DNA of 64,000 nucleotides from Nitrincola schmidtii (GCF_008973715.1 NZ_WBOL01000002.1:277170-341169), one strand, 5' to 3'. Positions 16,748 through 25,322 are shown, numbered from the stretch's first letter. Program-made: numbers and translations. Notes: generated by a model from the sequence alone, not told the origin.

Positions 16748-17599
16748 ATGAATTCAACGCATCAGTTTATTCGCTGTCATGATTTAGAAGTGCATGTTAC
16801 CTGCTGGGGAGATTCATCGTCACCTGCGATAGTCATGTGGCATGGCTTAACCCGAACGGGACGCGATTTCGACGAGCTGGCTCGCGGATTAGCAAGAGAT
16901 TATTACGTGATCTGTCCAGACACCATTGGAAGGGGGTTGTCGCAATGGAGTCAGCAACCTGAGCAACAATATGTGATTCCATTTTATGTACAACTGGCCA
17001 AGCAGCTATTACACGCTTTAGCGATTCAGTCCTGTGTGTGGATAGGTACTTCCATGGGTGGTTTAATTGGTATCCTTTTGGCGTCTGAGGAAAATACCCC
17101 AATAAAAGCCCTGCTCGTTAATGATGTAGGGCCTGAGCTGCCAAGAGAGGCCATTCAGCGTATCAGTGATTATATTGGCATTCAGCCAGTGTTCGATACC
17201 GTGACACAACTAGAGCAGTGGTTGAAATCGGTTTATGTCACTTTTGGCAAGAATAGTGAAGAGTTTTGGTGTCGTATGGCCATGACCTCGTCACGTCGAC
17301 TCGCTGATGGGCGTATCACACTCCATTACGATCCAGCCATCACTAAGGGATTTAGTGTTCCTGATGAACAGGATGAGCAGCCGACGCTTTGGGCGCAGTG
17401 GCAGGCGATTAGCTGTCCTATCTTGATTGTTCGTGGCGAAAAGTCAGATCTTTTATCGCAGAAACAACTTGAGCAAATGTGCTTAAGTCAACCCAATGCA
17501 CAAAAGGTCAGTCTTGCTGGTATCGGTCATGCACCCACCCTTGTTGATGATCAGCAACAGCAGTTTATCCATGATTGGTTAAAGAGTTTGCCAGCTTAG
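16748..17599 (+). CDS. Alpha/beta hydrolase
   Basis: 283-residue alpha/beta-hydrolase from the ATG at 16748 (AAGGA 7 bases before). The oxyanion segment MWHGLTRTGRDFDEL, nucleophile elbow GTSMGG (S102), acid region ILIVRGEKSDLLS and catalytic histidine in GIGHAPTLVD are intact. It follows the amidoligase after 16 bases and ends at a strong hairpin, so it is the last gene of the PuuR-GGCT-amidoligase operon. It could cleave an ester or amide linked to that pathway; its substrate cannot be predicted. Confidence 0.85.
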   Translation: MNSTHQFIRCHDLEVHVTCWGDSSSPAIVMWHGLTRTGRDFDELARGLARDYYVICPDTIGRGLSQWSQQPEQQYVIPFYVQLAKQLLHALAIQSCVWIGTSMGGLIGILLASEENTPIKALLVNDVGPELPREAIQRISDYIGIQPVFDTVTQLEQWLKSVYVTFGKNSEEFWCRMAMTSSRRLADGRITLHYDPAITKGFSVPDEQDEQPTLWAQWQAISCPILIVRGEKSDLLSQKQLEQMCLSQPNAQKVSLAGIGHAPTLVDDQQQQFIHDWLKSLPA

Positions 17600-17617
17600 C
17601 TGATCAATGAGTAACTA

Positions 17618-17643
17618 ATAAGGGCGGTATGGACCGCCCTTAT
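17618..17643. terminator. Bidirectional hairpin terminator between the hydrolase and DUF4168 genes
   Basis: Perfect 11-bp stem ATAAGGGCGGT/ACCGCCCTTAT with a 4-base loop, between two convergent genes. There is no long T run on either strand, so efficiency is uncertain. Confidence 0.75.
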
Positions 17644-17659
17644 GACTGTGATGAACAGA

Positions 17660-18028
17660 TTAGTTCAGCATTTCAGCGACACGATCACGAAGTGCTGGAT
17701 CGCTTTGCAGTGCTAAGGCAATTTCATTGTAAGTTTCAACTTCCATACCGGCTGCTTCAACCGCTTGAATCATCATTATGCTGGCTTCTTGTTGAAGCTG
17801 CGCTGCTTGCTCTTGATCAGAAGCGGCCTCTAAACGCGCAGAGTATTCAGCACGAACGGTGTCGAGATCACCTTGAACAGCGGCAAAGGTTTGCAAGTCT
17901 GTTTCAGTAAATTCAACTTGAGTTTGTTGAGCAGGCATGGGTGACTGTGCCTCATAGGCCATCACGTGTGAAGTGGCACCTAGGGTTAATAAACCGGTAA
18001 TAGCAGCGGCAAGTAGTGTTTTCTTCAT
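17660..18028 (-). CDS. DUF4168 domain secreted protein
   Basis: 122-residue protein with a signal peptide ending near SHVMA (about residue 24). The mature part is helical and rich in Glu, Gln and Ala (FTETDLQTFAAVQGDLDTVR ... TYNEIALALQSDPALRDRV), matching DUF4168, a small periplasmic helical family of unknown function. AAGGAG stands before the ATG. A near-consensus sigma-54 promoter lies 38 bases upstream, and the divergent neighbour encodes a kinase and a sigma-54 activator, suggesting it is a target of that pair. Confidence 0.85.
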   Translation of the reverse strand: MKKTLLAAAITGLLTLGATSHVMAYEAQSPMPAQQTQVEFTETDLQTFAAVQGDLDTVRAEYSARLEAASDQEQAAQLQQEASIMMIQAVEAAGMEVETYNEIALALQSDPALRDRVAEMLN

Positions 18029-18065
18029 CTTTATAACTCCTTAGTTTGCATTTCAATAAGGTTAA

Positions 18066-18081
18066 AGCGAATGCCGTGCCA
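18066..18081 (-). promoter_or_regulatory. Sigma-54 (-24/-12) promoter of the DUF4168 gene
   Basis: On the minus strand: TGGCACGGCATTCGCT, matching TGGCACG-N4-TTGCW with one mismatch and exact GG-N10-GC spacing. Transcription should start near 18055, about 27 bases before the ATG. The activator may be the product of 19707-21143. Confidence 0.8.
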
Positions 18082-18267
18082 ATTTTTCAATATTATTTAT
18101 AAGTTACTAATAATTATGAATAAAGTTTTCATTTCGTGTCTTGGTGAGGGGTTTTATTGGTTGGCAAGATAGTGTGAATGTGTCAGTCTTGTGTGTCATA
18201 TTGACTCATGTGCCAAAATATTAAGCTGAGTCGATGCTTGAATAAGACCGTCTGCAAAAGGTGAAAT

Positions 18268-19710
18268 GTGCCATATCAATTATTGTCGGGAAACCTTCGC
18301 AGAGTGTTACTGGTTAGAGTGGCGCTACCGGTGTTAGTGATCTTGGCAATCATCCTATCTGCGGGGCAAATGCTTGTCAGTCACTTTATTGAAGAGCGCA
18401 TGCAGCGTGATCTTCAGTTAGTCGCGCGTGCAGTTTATTTGCCAATCAGTCAGGCTATGGCTCGAAATGATTTAGAACAGATGCAAAACAATATGGCTTC
18501 TCTGTTCGGTATCACTGAAGTTTATGGTGCCTATCTATTTGATGCCGATGGAAACCCTGTGATCAGCTTTGGTGTGGTAAATCCTACGCAAGCACAAGCT
18601 GAAGATGCGCTATTAAAAACCTTATCTGGCGAATTCGATCAATATGAGCGTATTCGTGGACGAGATGTCTACTCCTTTTTTATGCCAATGTTTGATGAGT
18701 TTGGGCAACCTAACGGCTTGCTTCAAGTCACACGTCGCCATAGCGATATTGATCAGCAACTAAGACGACTGGCTTATGGATCTTGGGGAGGCTTTTTACT
18801 CACTAGCTTGCTAATTTTAGGTATCTTGGTACTGACCCATCAACGTGCAATTGGAAGGCCCTTAGATCGCATTCTTCGCAGTATTCAGCGTGTGGAGGCA
18901 GGAGAGCATCATCACCGGGCTTTTGAAGATGGGCCTAGTGAAATGCGTAAACTAGCATCAGGACTAAATGGTATGTTGGATGCTATCCAGCAGGCAGAAG
19001 CGCGAGAAGAACAGCAGCGCCTTGAGCGAGAAATGATCGCTGAACGTCTGCGCCAAACAGAAACGCTGGCGGCATTAGGACAGCTTTCGGCCGGTGTGGC
19101 ACATGAGTTAGGTGCCCCATTGAGTGTCGTGGATGGTCGTGCCAGTCGTCTACAACGGCGTTTGACCGAGACTAAAGACCTTGATGAGTTACAGGATATT
19201 CGTCACCAAACGGCACGCATGACCTCAATAATTCAGCAACTCTTATCCTATGGGCGATCATCTCGCGCTAAGATCCGACAGTTAGATCTTTATGCCCTTG
19301 TCGCCAGAGCTCAGTCTTTAATTGAGGGCGAAGGTTTTCACGTGGAGCTGATTCCAGGCAACAAGGCGATGCTGCAAGGTGATTCGTTAAGCTTAGAACA
19401 GGCAATCATTAATTTGTTAAGAAATGCCTGCCAAGCCTGTCCAGAAGGGCCTGTCAAAATACACTGGTCAGTCGATGACAAGATTCATCTTATTATTGAA
19501 GATGGTGGCGCTGGCATCGATGCGAGCATTAAAGAACAGTTATTTGAACCCTTTGTGACGACTAAAATACCAGGGCAGGGGAGCGGGTTAGGCCTAGCTA
19601 TCGTTAAAAGAATTGTTGAAGAGCATCAAGGGCGGATAGAAGTTCAGCAAAGTGAATTAGGCGGTGCGCGCTTTGAATTGATCTTCCCACTAGAAAAGGG
19701 TGAGTTATGA
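18268..19710 (+). CDS. Sensor histidine kinase (partner of the sigma-54 regulator)
   Basis: 480-residue membrane kinase, GTG start with AAGGTG before it. A first membrane helix (about 17-37), a periplasmic sensor of about 130 residues, a second helix (about 172-190) and a HAMP domain lead to HisKA with H279 in AHELGAPLSVV, then the ATPase with N-box NLLRNACQAC and G-box GQGSGLGLAIV. The HELGAP version of the H-box is typical of kinases paired with NtrC-type regulators. It overlaps the next gene by 4 bases. I do not recognise its signal. Confidence 0.88.
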   Translation: MPYQLLSGNLRRVLLVRVALPVLVILAIILSAGQMLVSHFIEERMQRDLQLVARAVYLPISQAMARNDLEQMQNNMASLFGITEVYGAYLFDADGNPVISFGVVNPTQAQAEDALLKTLSGEFDQYERIRGRDVYSFFMPMFDEFGQPNGLLQVTRRHSDIDQQLRRLAYGSWGGFLLTSLLILGILVLTHQRAIGRPLDRILRSIQRVEAGEHHHRAFEDGPSEMRKLASGLNGMLDAIQQAEAREEQQRLEREMIAERLRQTETLAALGQLSAGVAHELGAPLSVVDGRASRLQRRLTETKDLDELQDIRHQTARMTSIIQQLLSYGRSSRAKIRQLDLYALVARAQSLIEGEGFHVELIPGNKAMLQGDSLSLEQAIINLLRNACQACPEGPVKIHWSVDDKIHLIIEDGGAGIDASIKEQLFEPFVTTKIPGQGSGLGLAIVKRIVEEHQGRIEVQQSELGGARFELIFPLEKGEL

Positions 19711-21143
19711 ACCAGCGTGATAAAAAGTCAGCCCCAATTTTACTGGTGGAAGATGATCAGTCGCTATCTGCTTTGATTGTTGATGAACTCGAAGCAGAGG
19801 GATTTACTCTGCATGCGACCGATAATCTGATGCAAGCAAGGCAACAGTTAGAGCAATTGCAGCCTAGCATGGTGATTACTGACTTGCGTTTACCTGACGG
19901 TCACGGGATGCAGTTAGTTGAGCAAATCATCAAGCTGGATGAATCAATACGCCCTTCGATAATTGTGATCACCGCGTTTGGAAGTGTGCGACAGGCTGTT
20001 GAGGCTTTACAGGCTGGGGCCGATGACTTTTTAACCAAGCCCTTAGATTTGGATCATTTTCTGCTGAGTGTTGCCAAAGTATTGGAGCATCGGCGCGTAC
20101 GTCATGAATTAAGTGCTTTTCGTCAGCTCTCCAAAAAGGATCATGCCTTTCATGGCATTATTGGCTCTAGTCGCGTTATGCGACATTTATATGATCAGAT
20201 ACGAGTAGTCGCTCGTGCACAAGGTCCAGTACTGATCAATGGTGAAAGTGGGACAGGTAAAGAGTTAGTGGCCCGAGCGCTGCACGCAGAAAGTGAGCGT
20301 CAAGAAGGCCCTTTTTTGGCAGTCAACTGTGCAGGCATCCCCTCAGAGCTGCTTGAAAGTGAGTTTTTCGGTCATGCCGCTGGCGCATTTACCGGAGCAC
20401 AAAAGGCACGAAAAGGTTTGTTGCAAGAAGCACAAGGCGGTAGTTTACTGTTAGACGAAATAGGTGAAATGCCACTCGCACTTCAGGCGAAGCTGCTTCG
20501 AGCGTTACAAGATGGCTCGGTTCGTCCTGTGGGCCAAGATACAGAAGTGCAGGTTGATGTCAGGATTATTGCTGCGACTCATCGTGATTTAAAGCAAAAA
20601 GTGGCTGAAGGTAGTTTCCGCGAAGATTTTTACTATCGCCTAGAAACCTTTGCGATTCAGATACCACCGCTGCGTGATAGAGAGGGTGATTTGGAATTGC
20701 TGGCGCAGCAGTTTGTGCGTCAGCATGCCATCGCACAGAGTCGAGAAATTCATGGATTTAATGCAGTAGCCTTGGCCTTCATTCGCGCTTATAGTTTTCC
20801 AGGTAATGTACGTGAATTGCAAAATGTGGTGGAAAGAGCGGTAGCCTTTTGTGAATCTGAATGGATAGAACCTAGGCATCTTCCAACGCGTTTGCTGGAT
20901 TCAGCACCCCTTCAAACGTCCAGCGTTGAGTCTTCTAGTATTGATGTCAGTTCAGTTGAATCATCTCAATCTAACGGAATGGAGCAGCGTTTGTTAGCTG
21001 GCAATAAACTACCGACTCTTGATGAGTTACAAAAGCGCTATGTGCAGATGGTTCTGGATGAGGTACAAGGTAATAAACGAAGAGCGGCGGCATTGTTAGG
21101 GATAGGCCGTAGAACCCTTTATCGTTGGCTGGATCAACCATGA
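19707..21143 (+). CDS. Sigma-54-dependent response regulator
   Basis: NtrC-family activator of 478 residues: receiver with D59 (TDLRLPDG) and K111, AAA+ domain with Walker A GESGTGKE (179-186) and sigma-54 loop GAFTGA (226-231), and a Fis helix-turn-helix at the C-terminus (GNKRRAAALLGIGRRTLYRW). A Ser-rich linker (about 397-425) separates the last two. Its ATG overlaps the kinase stop, and its stop (TGA 21141) overlaps the ATG of the TtrS-like gene, so all are one operon. Nearby candidate targets are the DUF4168 sigma-54 promoter at 18066-18081 and possibly others in the genome. Confidence 0.9.
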   Translation: MNQRDKKSAPILLVEDDQSLSALIVDELEAEGFTLHATDNLMQARQQLEQLQPSMVITDLRLPDGHGMQLVEQIIKLDESIRPSIIVITAFGSVRQAVEALQAGADDFLTKPLDLDHFLLSVAKVLEHRRVRHELSAFRQLSKKDHAFHGIIGSSRVMRHLYDQIRVVARAQGPVLINGESGTGKELVARALHAESERQEGPFLAVNCAGIPSELLESEFFGHAAGAFTGAQKARKGLLQEAQGGSLLLDEIGEMPLALQAKLLRALQDGSVRPVGQDTEVQVDVRIIAATHRDLKQKVAEGSFREDFYYRLETFAIQIPPLRDREGDLELLAQQFVRQHAIAQSREIHGFNAVALAFIRAYSFPGNVRELQNVVERAVAFCESEWIEPRHLPTRLLDSAPLQTSSVESSSIDVSSVESSQSNGMEQRLLAGNKLPTLDELQKRYVQMVLDEVQGNKRRAAALLGIGRRTLYRWLDQP

Positions 21144-22969
21144 TCTGGGCAAAACAAATACAGACATTATTAGTGTTAATCTTACTACATGGCTTTGCGT
21201 TGCAGCTTGCAGCTGAAGAGATACATATCGGTATCTTGGATTGGCGAACGTTGGAGGATTTTGAGCAACACTGGCTACCTTCATTGCAAAGTCTTGAAAC
21301 AGAAATGCCGGCACATCGTCTAGTGTTGCACGCGATGACGTTAGAAGAATTGAATAAGGCTTTAGCTGAACATCAGCTAGATTTTCTGATTACAAATCCC
21401 GGTCATTATGTGGCTCTATCAGCGCAATATGAGATTGCGCCCTTAGCACAGTTACAACACCTCAAAGAAGGGCTACCGCTGAATTATGTTGGTTCGGTGT
21501 TACTCACGCATCAAGGGCGTCAGGATCTTAATGAGTTTAGTGATCTAAAAGGTTTAAGGGTTGGTGCAGTCAGTTTAGAATCCTTTGGGGGTTATCAGCT
21601 GATGCTGGATACCTTGAATCAACATCATAATGACGTAAACCGTTGGGCTATCAACTGGAGTTTTACCGGTTTTCCAATGGATCAATTGGTTGAACGATTA
21701 TTGCATGATGAGTTTGATGCCATTGTGTTACGCAGTTGTCTTGCCGAGGTCATGGCACTGGAAGGTAGTCTAGATTTAACCGCTTTGCGCCCCATCGGTG
21801 CTCAATCGATAGATGGCTATCCCTGTATGATCTCAACTCCTGTCTATCCTGGCTGGCCATTATTAAGAACAGCAAGAGCCAATGACACACTAGCGCGACA
21901 AGTATTAGCAGCCTTGATGAAATCTGACTCGGTGTTGATCGAGCAAGATGTGGTGCACTGGCAACCCCCTGTTTCTTATCAATCTGTTTACGATGTATTT
22001 GAACGTTTACGAATTGGCCCTTTTGCAGCTTTTCCTCATAACCCAATTCTACATTGGCTTTTAATTCATCGTTATTGGTTTTATGGAGCATTTACCCTTT
22101 TAATTCTGTTGGTGTTGCATAATATCCGTGCAGAGTATTTAGTGCGAAGAAGGACACATGAGTTAGAGTTGTCGCAGCAGCGTCATCGAGAAGCTGAGCA
22201 AACAGCGCAGCATCATCAAGATGAACTGCGTCATGCATCTCGTTTTACCCTAATGGGAGAGCTGGCAGCAGGGTTAGCACACGAGTTGAATCAACCGCTG
22301 ACGGCGATTGCGAATTATGCGCGCGGATCAGTTAGGCATTTACAACGGGATAACCAAGATCTGTTGGATCGTCGCGTACAGTTAGTTGAAGCGTCTGAGC
22401 AGATCGCTAATCAGGCAGATCAAGCCGCAGCCGTGATACGTAATATCCGCACTTTTTTGAAAAAGGATGCAGGAGAGTATAGCTGGTTAGCCATCGTTCC
22501 TGTTGTTGAAGATGCCTTGCTCTTTTGTCAAACGCGCTTAAATCAAGCTCAAGTAAAACCCGATTTACAATTCTCCAGTCACTTGCCGGATATCTTTAGT
22601 CATCGTATTTATCTACTACAAATACTCGCCAACCTTATTACCAACGCTTTAGATGCCATGGTGGATGAGGAAGTGAGTCAGCGTGAGTTGCGTCTTTCTA
22701 TCAGTCAAGATGTTGCTAATAATCGTCTGATTATTCAGCTGTTCGACCGTGGAAAGGGGATTGATGCTGGCATTGAAAAACATCTTTTTGAGCCCTTTAT
22801 GACCACTCGGAAAGAGGGAATGGGATTAGGTTTATCGCTTAGCAGATCCTTAGCAGAAGCTTTGGGTGGTGAGCTAACCTTGATAAATCGTCAGGATGGT
22901 GGAGCTGTTGCAACATTAACCATACCTATTCAACAGCCGTTACAGGAGTCCATTGAATGCCGGGGATAA
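21140..22969 (+). CDS. TtrS-like sensor kinase with PhnD-type periplasmic binding domain
   Basis: 609-residue kinase. I chose the ATG at 21140, which overlaps the upstream stop as ATGA; a TTG at 21125 would extend it by 5. The signal/anchor is followed by a PhnD-like substrate-binding domain (about 28-290) starting EEIHIGILDWRTLEDFEQHW, with two cysteines (C200, C229) as in tetrathionate sensor TtrS. One membrane helix (about 307-330), a coiled coil, HisKA with H381 in AHELNQPLTAIANYARG and the ATPase (GMGLGLSLSRSLAEALGG) follow. The downstream TtrR-like regulator and tsdBA genes support a thiosulfate or tetrathionate signal. Confidence 0.85.
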   Translation: MIWAKQIQTLLVLILLHGFALQLAAEEIHIGILDWRTLEDFEQHWLPSLQSLETEMPAHRLVLHAMTLEELNKALAEHQLDFLITNPGHYVALSAQYEIAPLAQLQHLKEGLPLNYVGSVLLTHQGRQDLNEFSDLKGLRVGAVSLESFGGYQLMLDTLNQHHNDVNRWAINWSFTGFPMDQLVERLLHDEFDAIVLRSCLAEVMALEGSLDLTALRPIGAQSIDGYPCMISTPVYPGWPLLRTARANDTLARQVLAALMKSDSVLIEQDVVHWQPPVSYQSVYDVFERLRIGPFAAFPHNPILHWLLIHRYWFYGAFTLLILLVLHNIRAEYLVRRRTHELELSQQRHREAEQTAQHHQDELRHASRFTLMGELAAGLAHELNQPLTAIANYARGSVRHLQRDNQDLLDRRVQLVEASEQIANQADQAAAVIRNIRTFLKKDAGEYSWLAIVPVVEDALLFCQTRLNQAQVKPDLQFSSHLPDIFSHRIYLLQILANLITNALDAMVDEEVSQRELRLSISQDVANNRLIIQLFDRGKGIDAGIEKHLFEPFMTTRKEGMGLGLSLSRSLAEALGGELTLINRQDGGAVATLTIPIQQPLQESIECRG

Positions 22970-23553
22970 TCCATATAGTTGATGATGAAGAAGCAGTTAG
23001 ACGTTCATTAAGGTGGCTGTTGGAGTCTGTTGATCTTCAGGTTGAGGAATATGCAGATGCTGCCAGCCTTCTAACAAAAGCAGATCTACAGCAGTTAGGA
23101 TGTGTGTTATTAGATATTCGTATGCCCGGTATGAGTGGCTTAGCCCTGCAAACGGAATTAATGGCAAGGGCACCCGCATTACCAGTAATTTTCATGACTG
23201 GTCATGGTGATGTGCCGATGGCGGTTCGTGCCATGAAGGCAGGAGCCTTTGATTTTTTTGAAAAGCCCTATAATGATCAGTTGCTGTTAGATACCGTTAG
23301 CCGAGCGTTAGAAAAGCATCAGCAGTACTTAACGGAACAAGCGCAACATTTACCTGTCGAACAGCGTAGAGCCAGTTTAACCCCACGAGAAGAGCAGGTG
23401 CTTTGCCTGCTTTTAGAAGGTGAGCCGAGTAAGCGAATAGCCTCTACACTGAACATTAGTGCTCGCACTGTCGATGTTCATCGACACCATATTATGACAA
23501 AAATGCAGGTTGATTCGTTAGCTGAGCTGTTACGCCTCTGTTTAGAGCGCTAA
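22957..23553 (+). CDS. TtrR-like LuxR/FixJ-family response regulator
   Basis: 198-residue regulator: receiver with acceptor D53 (LLDIRMPGMSG) and K106 (FEKPY), then a LuxR-type helix-turn-helix (about 137-193: LTPREEQVLCLLLEGEPSKR). It overlaps the TtrS-like kinase gene by 13 bases. FixJ-type partners are the rule for TtrS/FixL-like kinases. The next genes, tsdB and tsdA, begin 124 bases downstream and are its probable targets. Confidence 0.87.
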   Translation: MPGIIHIVDDEEAVRRSLRWLLESVDLQVEEYADAASLLTKADLQQLGCVLLDIRMPGMSGLALQTELMARAPALPVIFMTGHGDVPMAVRAMKAGAFDFFEKPYNDQLLLDTVSRALEKHQQYLTEQAQHLPVEQRRASLTPREEQVLCLLLEGEPSKRIASTLNISARTVDVHRHHIMTKMQVDSLAELLRLCLER

Positions 23554-23633
23554 ATCCAACTAAAGATTCCTTTAGACAAACAAGGATTTTACCAATAGTT
23601 TAAAAGCCGCTTAAAGCGTAAGGTTGTTTCAAT

Positions 23634-23653
23634 TAACACACCAAGATGTGTTA
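23634..23653. promoter_or_regulatory. Inverted repeat upstream of tsdB
   Basis: TAACACA-N6-TGTGTTA, perfect 7-bp arms, 25 bases before the tsdB ATG. Two smaller repeats precede it (CTAAAG-N4-CTTTAG at 23560-23575; CGCTTAAAGCG at 23608-23618). They are candidate sites for the TtrR-like regulator; there is no sigma-54 motif here. Confidence 0.45.
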
Positions 23654-23677
23654 GCTGAGGTGAGGAGCAACCTAACA

Positions 23678-24322
23678 ATGAAAATCTTATCGCATATCCC
23701 CTTAATATCTGCCTGTATCACGCTGGGTTTTGCTGTTCAAGCAAACGCCATTGATGGTGATGCGACCCGTGGGCAAGCGGCTGCGGCAGTTTGTACTGCC
23801 TGCCATCAGGCAGATGGCAGTGGCATGTACATGCCCGGTGGTGAGTCATGGCCACGTCTTGCTGGTCTTGATGCCGCATATATCTATAAGCAACTCAAAG
23901 ACTTTACTGAAGGTCAGCGTAAAAACGCATCAATGGCGCCTTTCGCGGCGATGCTGAATGATCAGCAAATGCGAGATGTGTCTGTTTACTACAGTGAAAT
24001 GCCAGCAACGGCTGGAAAAGGTGGCGAGTCTGCCGATGAAGAGATGCTCAAATGGGGTCAAACGCTAGCCACAAATGGCGATTGGTCTCGCTATATTCCC
24101 TCTTGTCAGTCCTGTCATGGCCCTGACAATTTGGGTGCCGGTGAGCATTTCCCCGCTATCGCTGGTCAGCATTCCGGTTATATCGAAGCACAACTACTTG
24201 CATGGCAAAAAGAGACGCGTCAGAACGATCCGCAGCATTTGATGTTAGCGATCGCTGAGCGTTTAAGTCCTTATGATATTCAAGCCGTGTCTGCTTGGTT
24301 ATCGATGCAGCCATCACAATAA
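23678..24322 (+). CDS. tsdB: Diheme cytochrome c (TsdB/cytochrome c4-like)
   Basis: 214-residue secreted cytochrome from the ATG at 23678, where a signal peptide begins (cleavage near QANA, residue 24) and GAGGAG lies 10 bases upstream. Two c4-type domains carry heme motifs CTACH (39-43) and CQSCH (143-147), with the c4-like stretch FPAIAGQHSGYIEAQLLAW. Next to tsdA such proteins serve as the electron acceptor of thiosulfate dehydrogenase (TsdB). The tsdA ATG follows the stop by 10 bases. Confidence 0.85.
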   Translation: MKILSHIPLISACITLGFAVQANAIDGDATRGQAAAAVCTACHQADGSGMYMPGGESWPRLAGLDAAYIYKQLKDFTEGQRKNASMAPFAAMLNDQQMRDVSVYYSEMPATAGKGGESADEEMLKWGQTLATNGDWSRYIPSCQSCHGPDNLGAGEHFPAIAGQHSGYIEAQLLAWQKETRQNDPQHLMLAIAERLSPYDIQAVSAWLSMQPSQ

Positions 24323-24332
24323 GGAGCCTGTC

Positions 24333-25322
24333 ATGTTAAATACCAAAATTATTTTTAGTGCCAGTGTTTTAGTTCTAGCCTTTAGTCAGGCTGCTCATAC
24401 TGCAGAACCTCGCTTTCCAGTGAATTTTCCTGAACCTAAAGAAGGTGATTACGTTCACGTACCACCAACGCTGCAAGATCTAGAAGAAGCCTCTATTCAC
24501 CCAGAGCTGAAGCGTGTGATTCGTCGTGGGCACGATCTATTCACGAATACTCAGCAGCTGAAAGGTGAAAATGTTTTCAATGATATGAACTGTTCCAGCT
24601 GCCATTTAGGTGATGGGGCTCAGCCTTTTTCAGCACCCGTATGGCCTGCTGCAGTAGTACTTCCTAATTTTAGGCCTAAAAATCAGCAAGTAAACAGTTT
24701 GGAAGAGCGCATAGCTGGTTGTTTCAGCTATTCGATGAACGGTGTGCCACCTGAGTATGGTAGTGATAACATGGTTGCTTTAGCCGCTTATCATCAATGG
24801 CTTGCTAAAGGCGTCCCTATTTATCAGGCGGGTAATAGCTTGTACGGGCGAGGCTATCCGATTGATGAACCTGAGCAAGAGCCATCTTATGCTCGAGGTA
24901 AAGAGCTGTATGAAGCTAACTGCAGTATTTGTCATGCTGACGATGGTGCCGGTTTAGCGGTAAGAGGTGAGGCTCAGTTCCCAGCGCTTTGGGGCGATGG
25001 TTCCTATAACTGGGGTGCAGGTATTATCCGTATCTTCACTATGGCAGGGTTTATCCATCAGAATATGCCTTTAGGACAACCGCACAGTATGGATGTTCAG
25101 GAGTCTTGGGACTTGGCTGCCTACATTAACAGTCAAGAGCGACCACAAGATCCACGTTACACGGGTGATGTACACGAAACTCGAGAGTTGTATTTAGAAA
25201 CTTTCCATAAGCACAGTTATTACGGATTGGAAAAAGAAGGCCGTTTGTTGGGTGATCATATGGAATTAGGAAGAAAAGACTTCCTTAAGCCTGATGTACT
25301 TAGAGCGCGCACTTTTGAATAA
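24333..25322 (+). CDS. tsdA: Thiosulfate dehydrogenase (tetrathionate-forming), TsdA-like
   Basis: 329-residue diheme cytochrome from the ATG at 24333 (AAGGAG 6 bases before), with a signal peptide ending near AHTA. Heme motifs are CSSCH (87-91) and CSICH (197-201). C130 in RIAGCFSYSMNG sits at the position of the unusual cysteine heme ligand of TsdA, and M245 in NMPLG is a likely ligand of heme 2. TsdA oxidises two thiosulfates to tetrathionate and can run in reverse in some bacteria. Pairing with tsdB and a TtrS/TtrR-like system supports the call. Confidence 0.88.
   Translation: MLNTKIIFSASVLVLAFSQAAHTAEPRFPVNFPEPKEGDYVHVPPTLQDLEEASIHPELKRVIRRGHDLFTNTQQLKGENVFNDMNCSSCHLGDGAQPFSAPVWPAAVVLPNFRPKNQQVNSLEERIAGCFSYSMNGVPPEYGSDNMVALAAYHQWLAKGVPIYQAGNSLYGRGYPIDEPEQEPSYARGKELYEANCSICHADDGAGLAVRGEAQFPALWGDGSYNWGAGIIRIFTMAGFIHQNMPLGQPHSMDVQESWDLAAYINSQERPQDPRYTGDVHETRELYLETFHKHSYYGLEKEGRLLGDHMELGRKDFLKPDVLRARTFE

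Noticed and set aside
18197..18207. Short palindrome GTCATATTGAC upstream of the sensor kinase gene
   Set aside because: Only 4-bp arms; too weak to call an operator without conservation.
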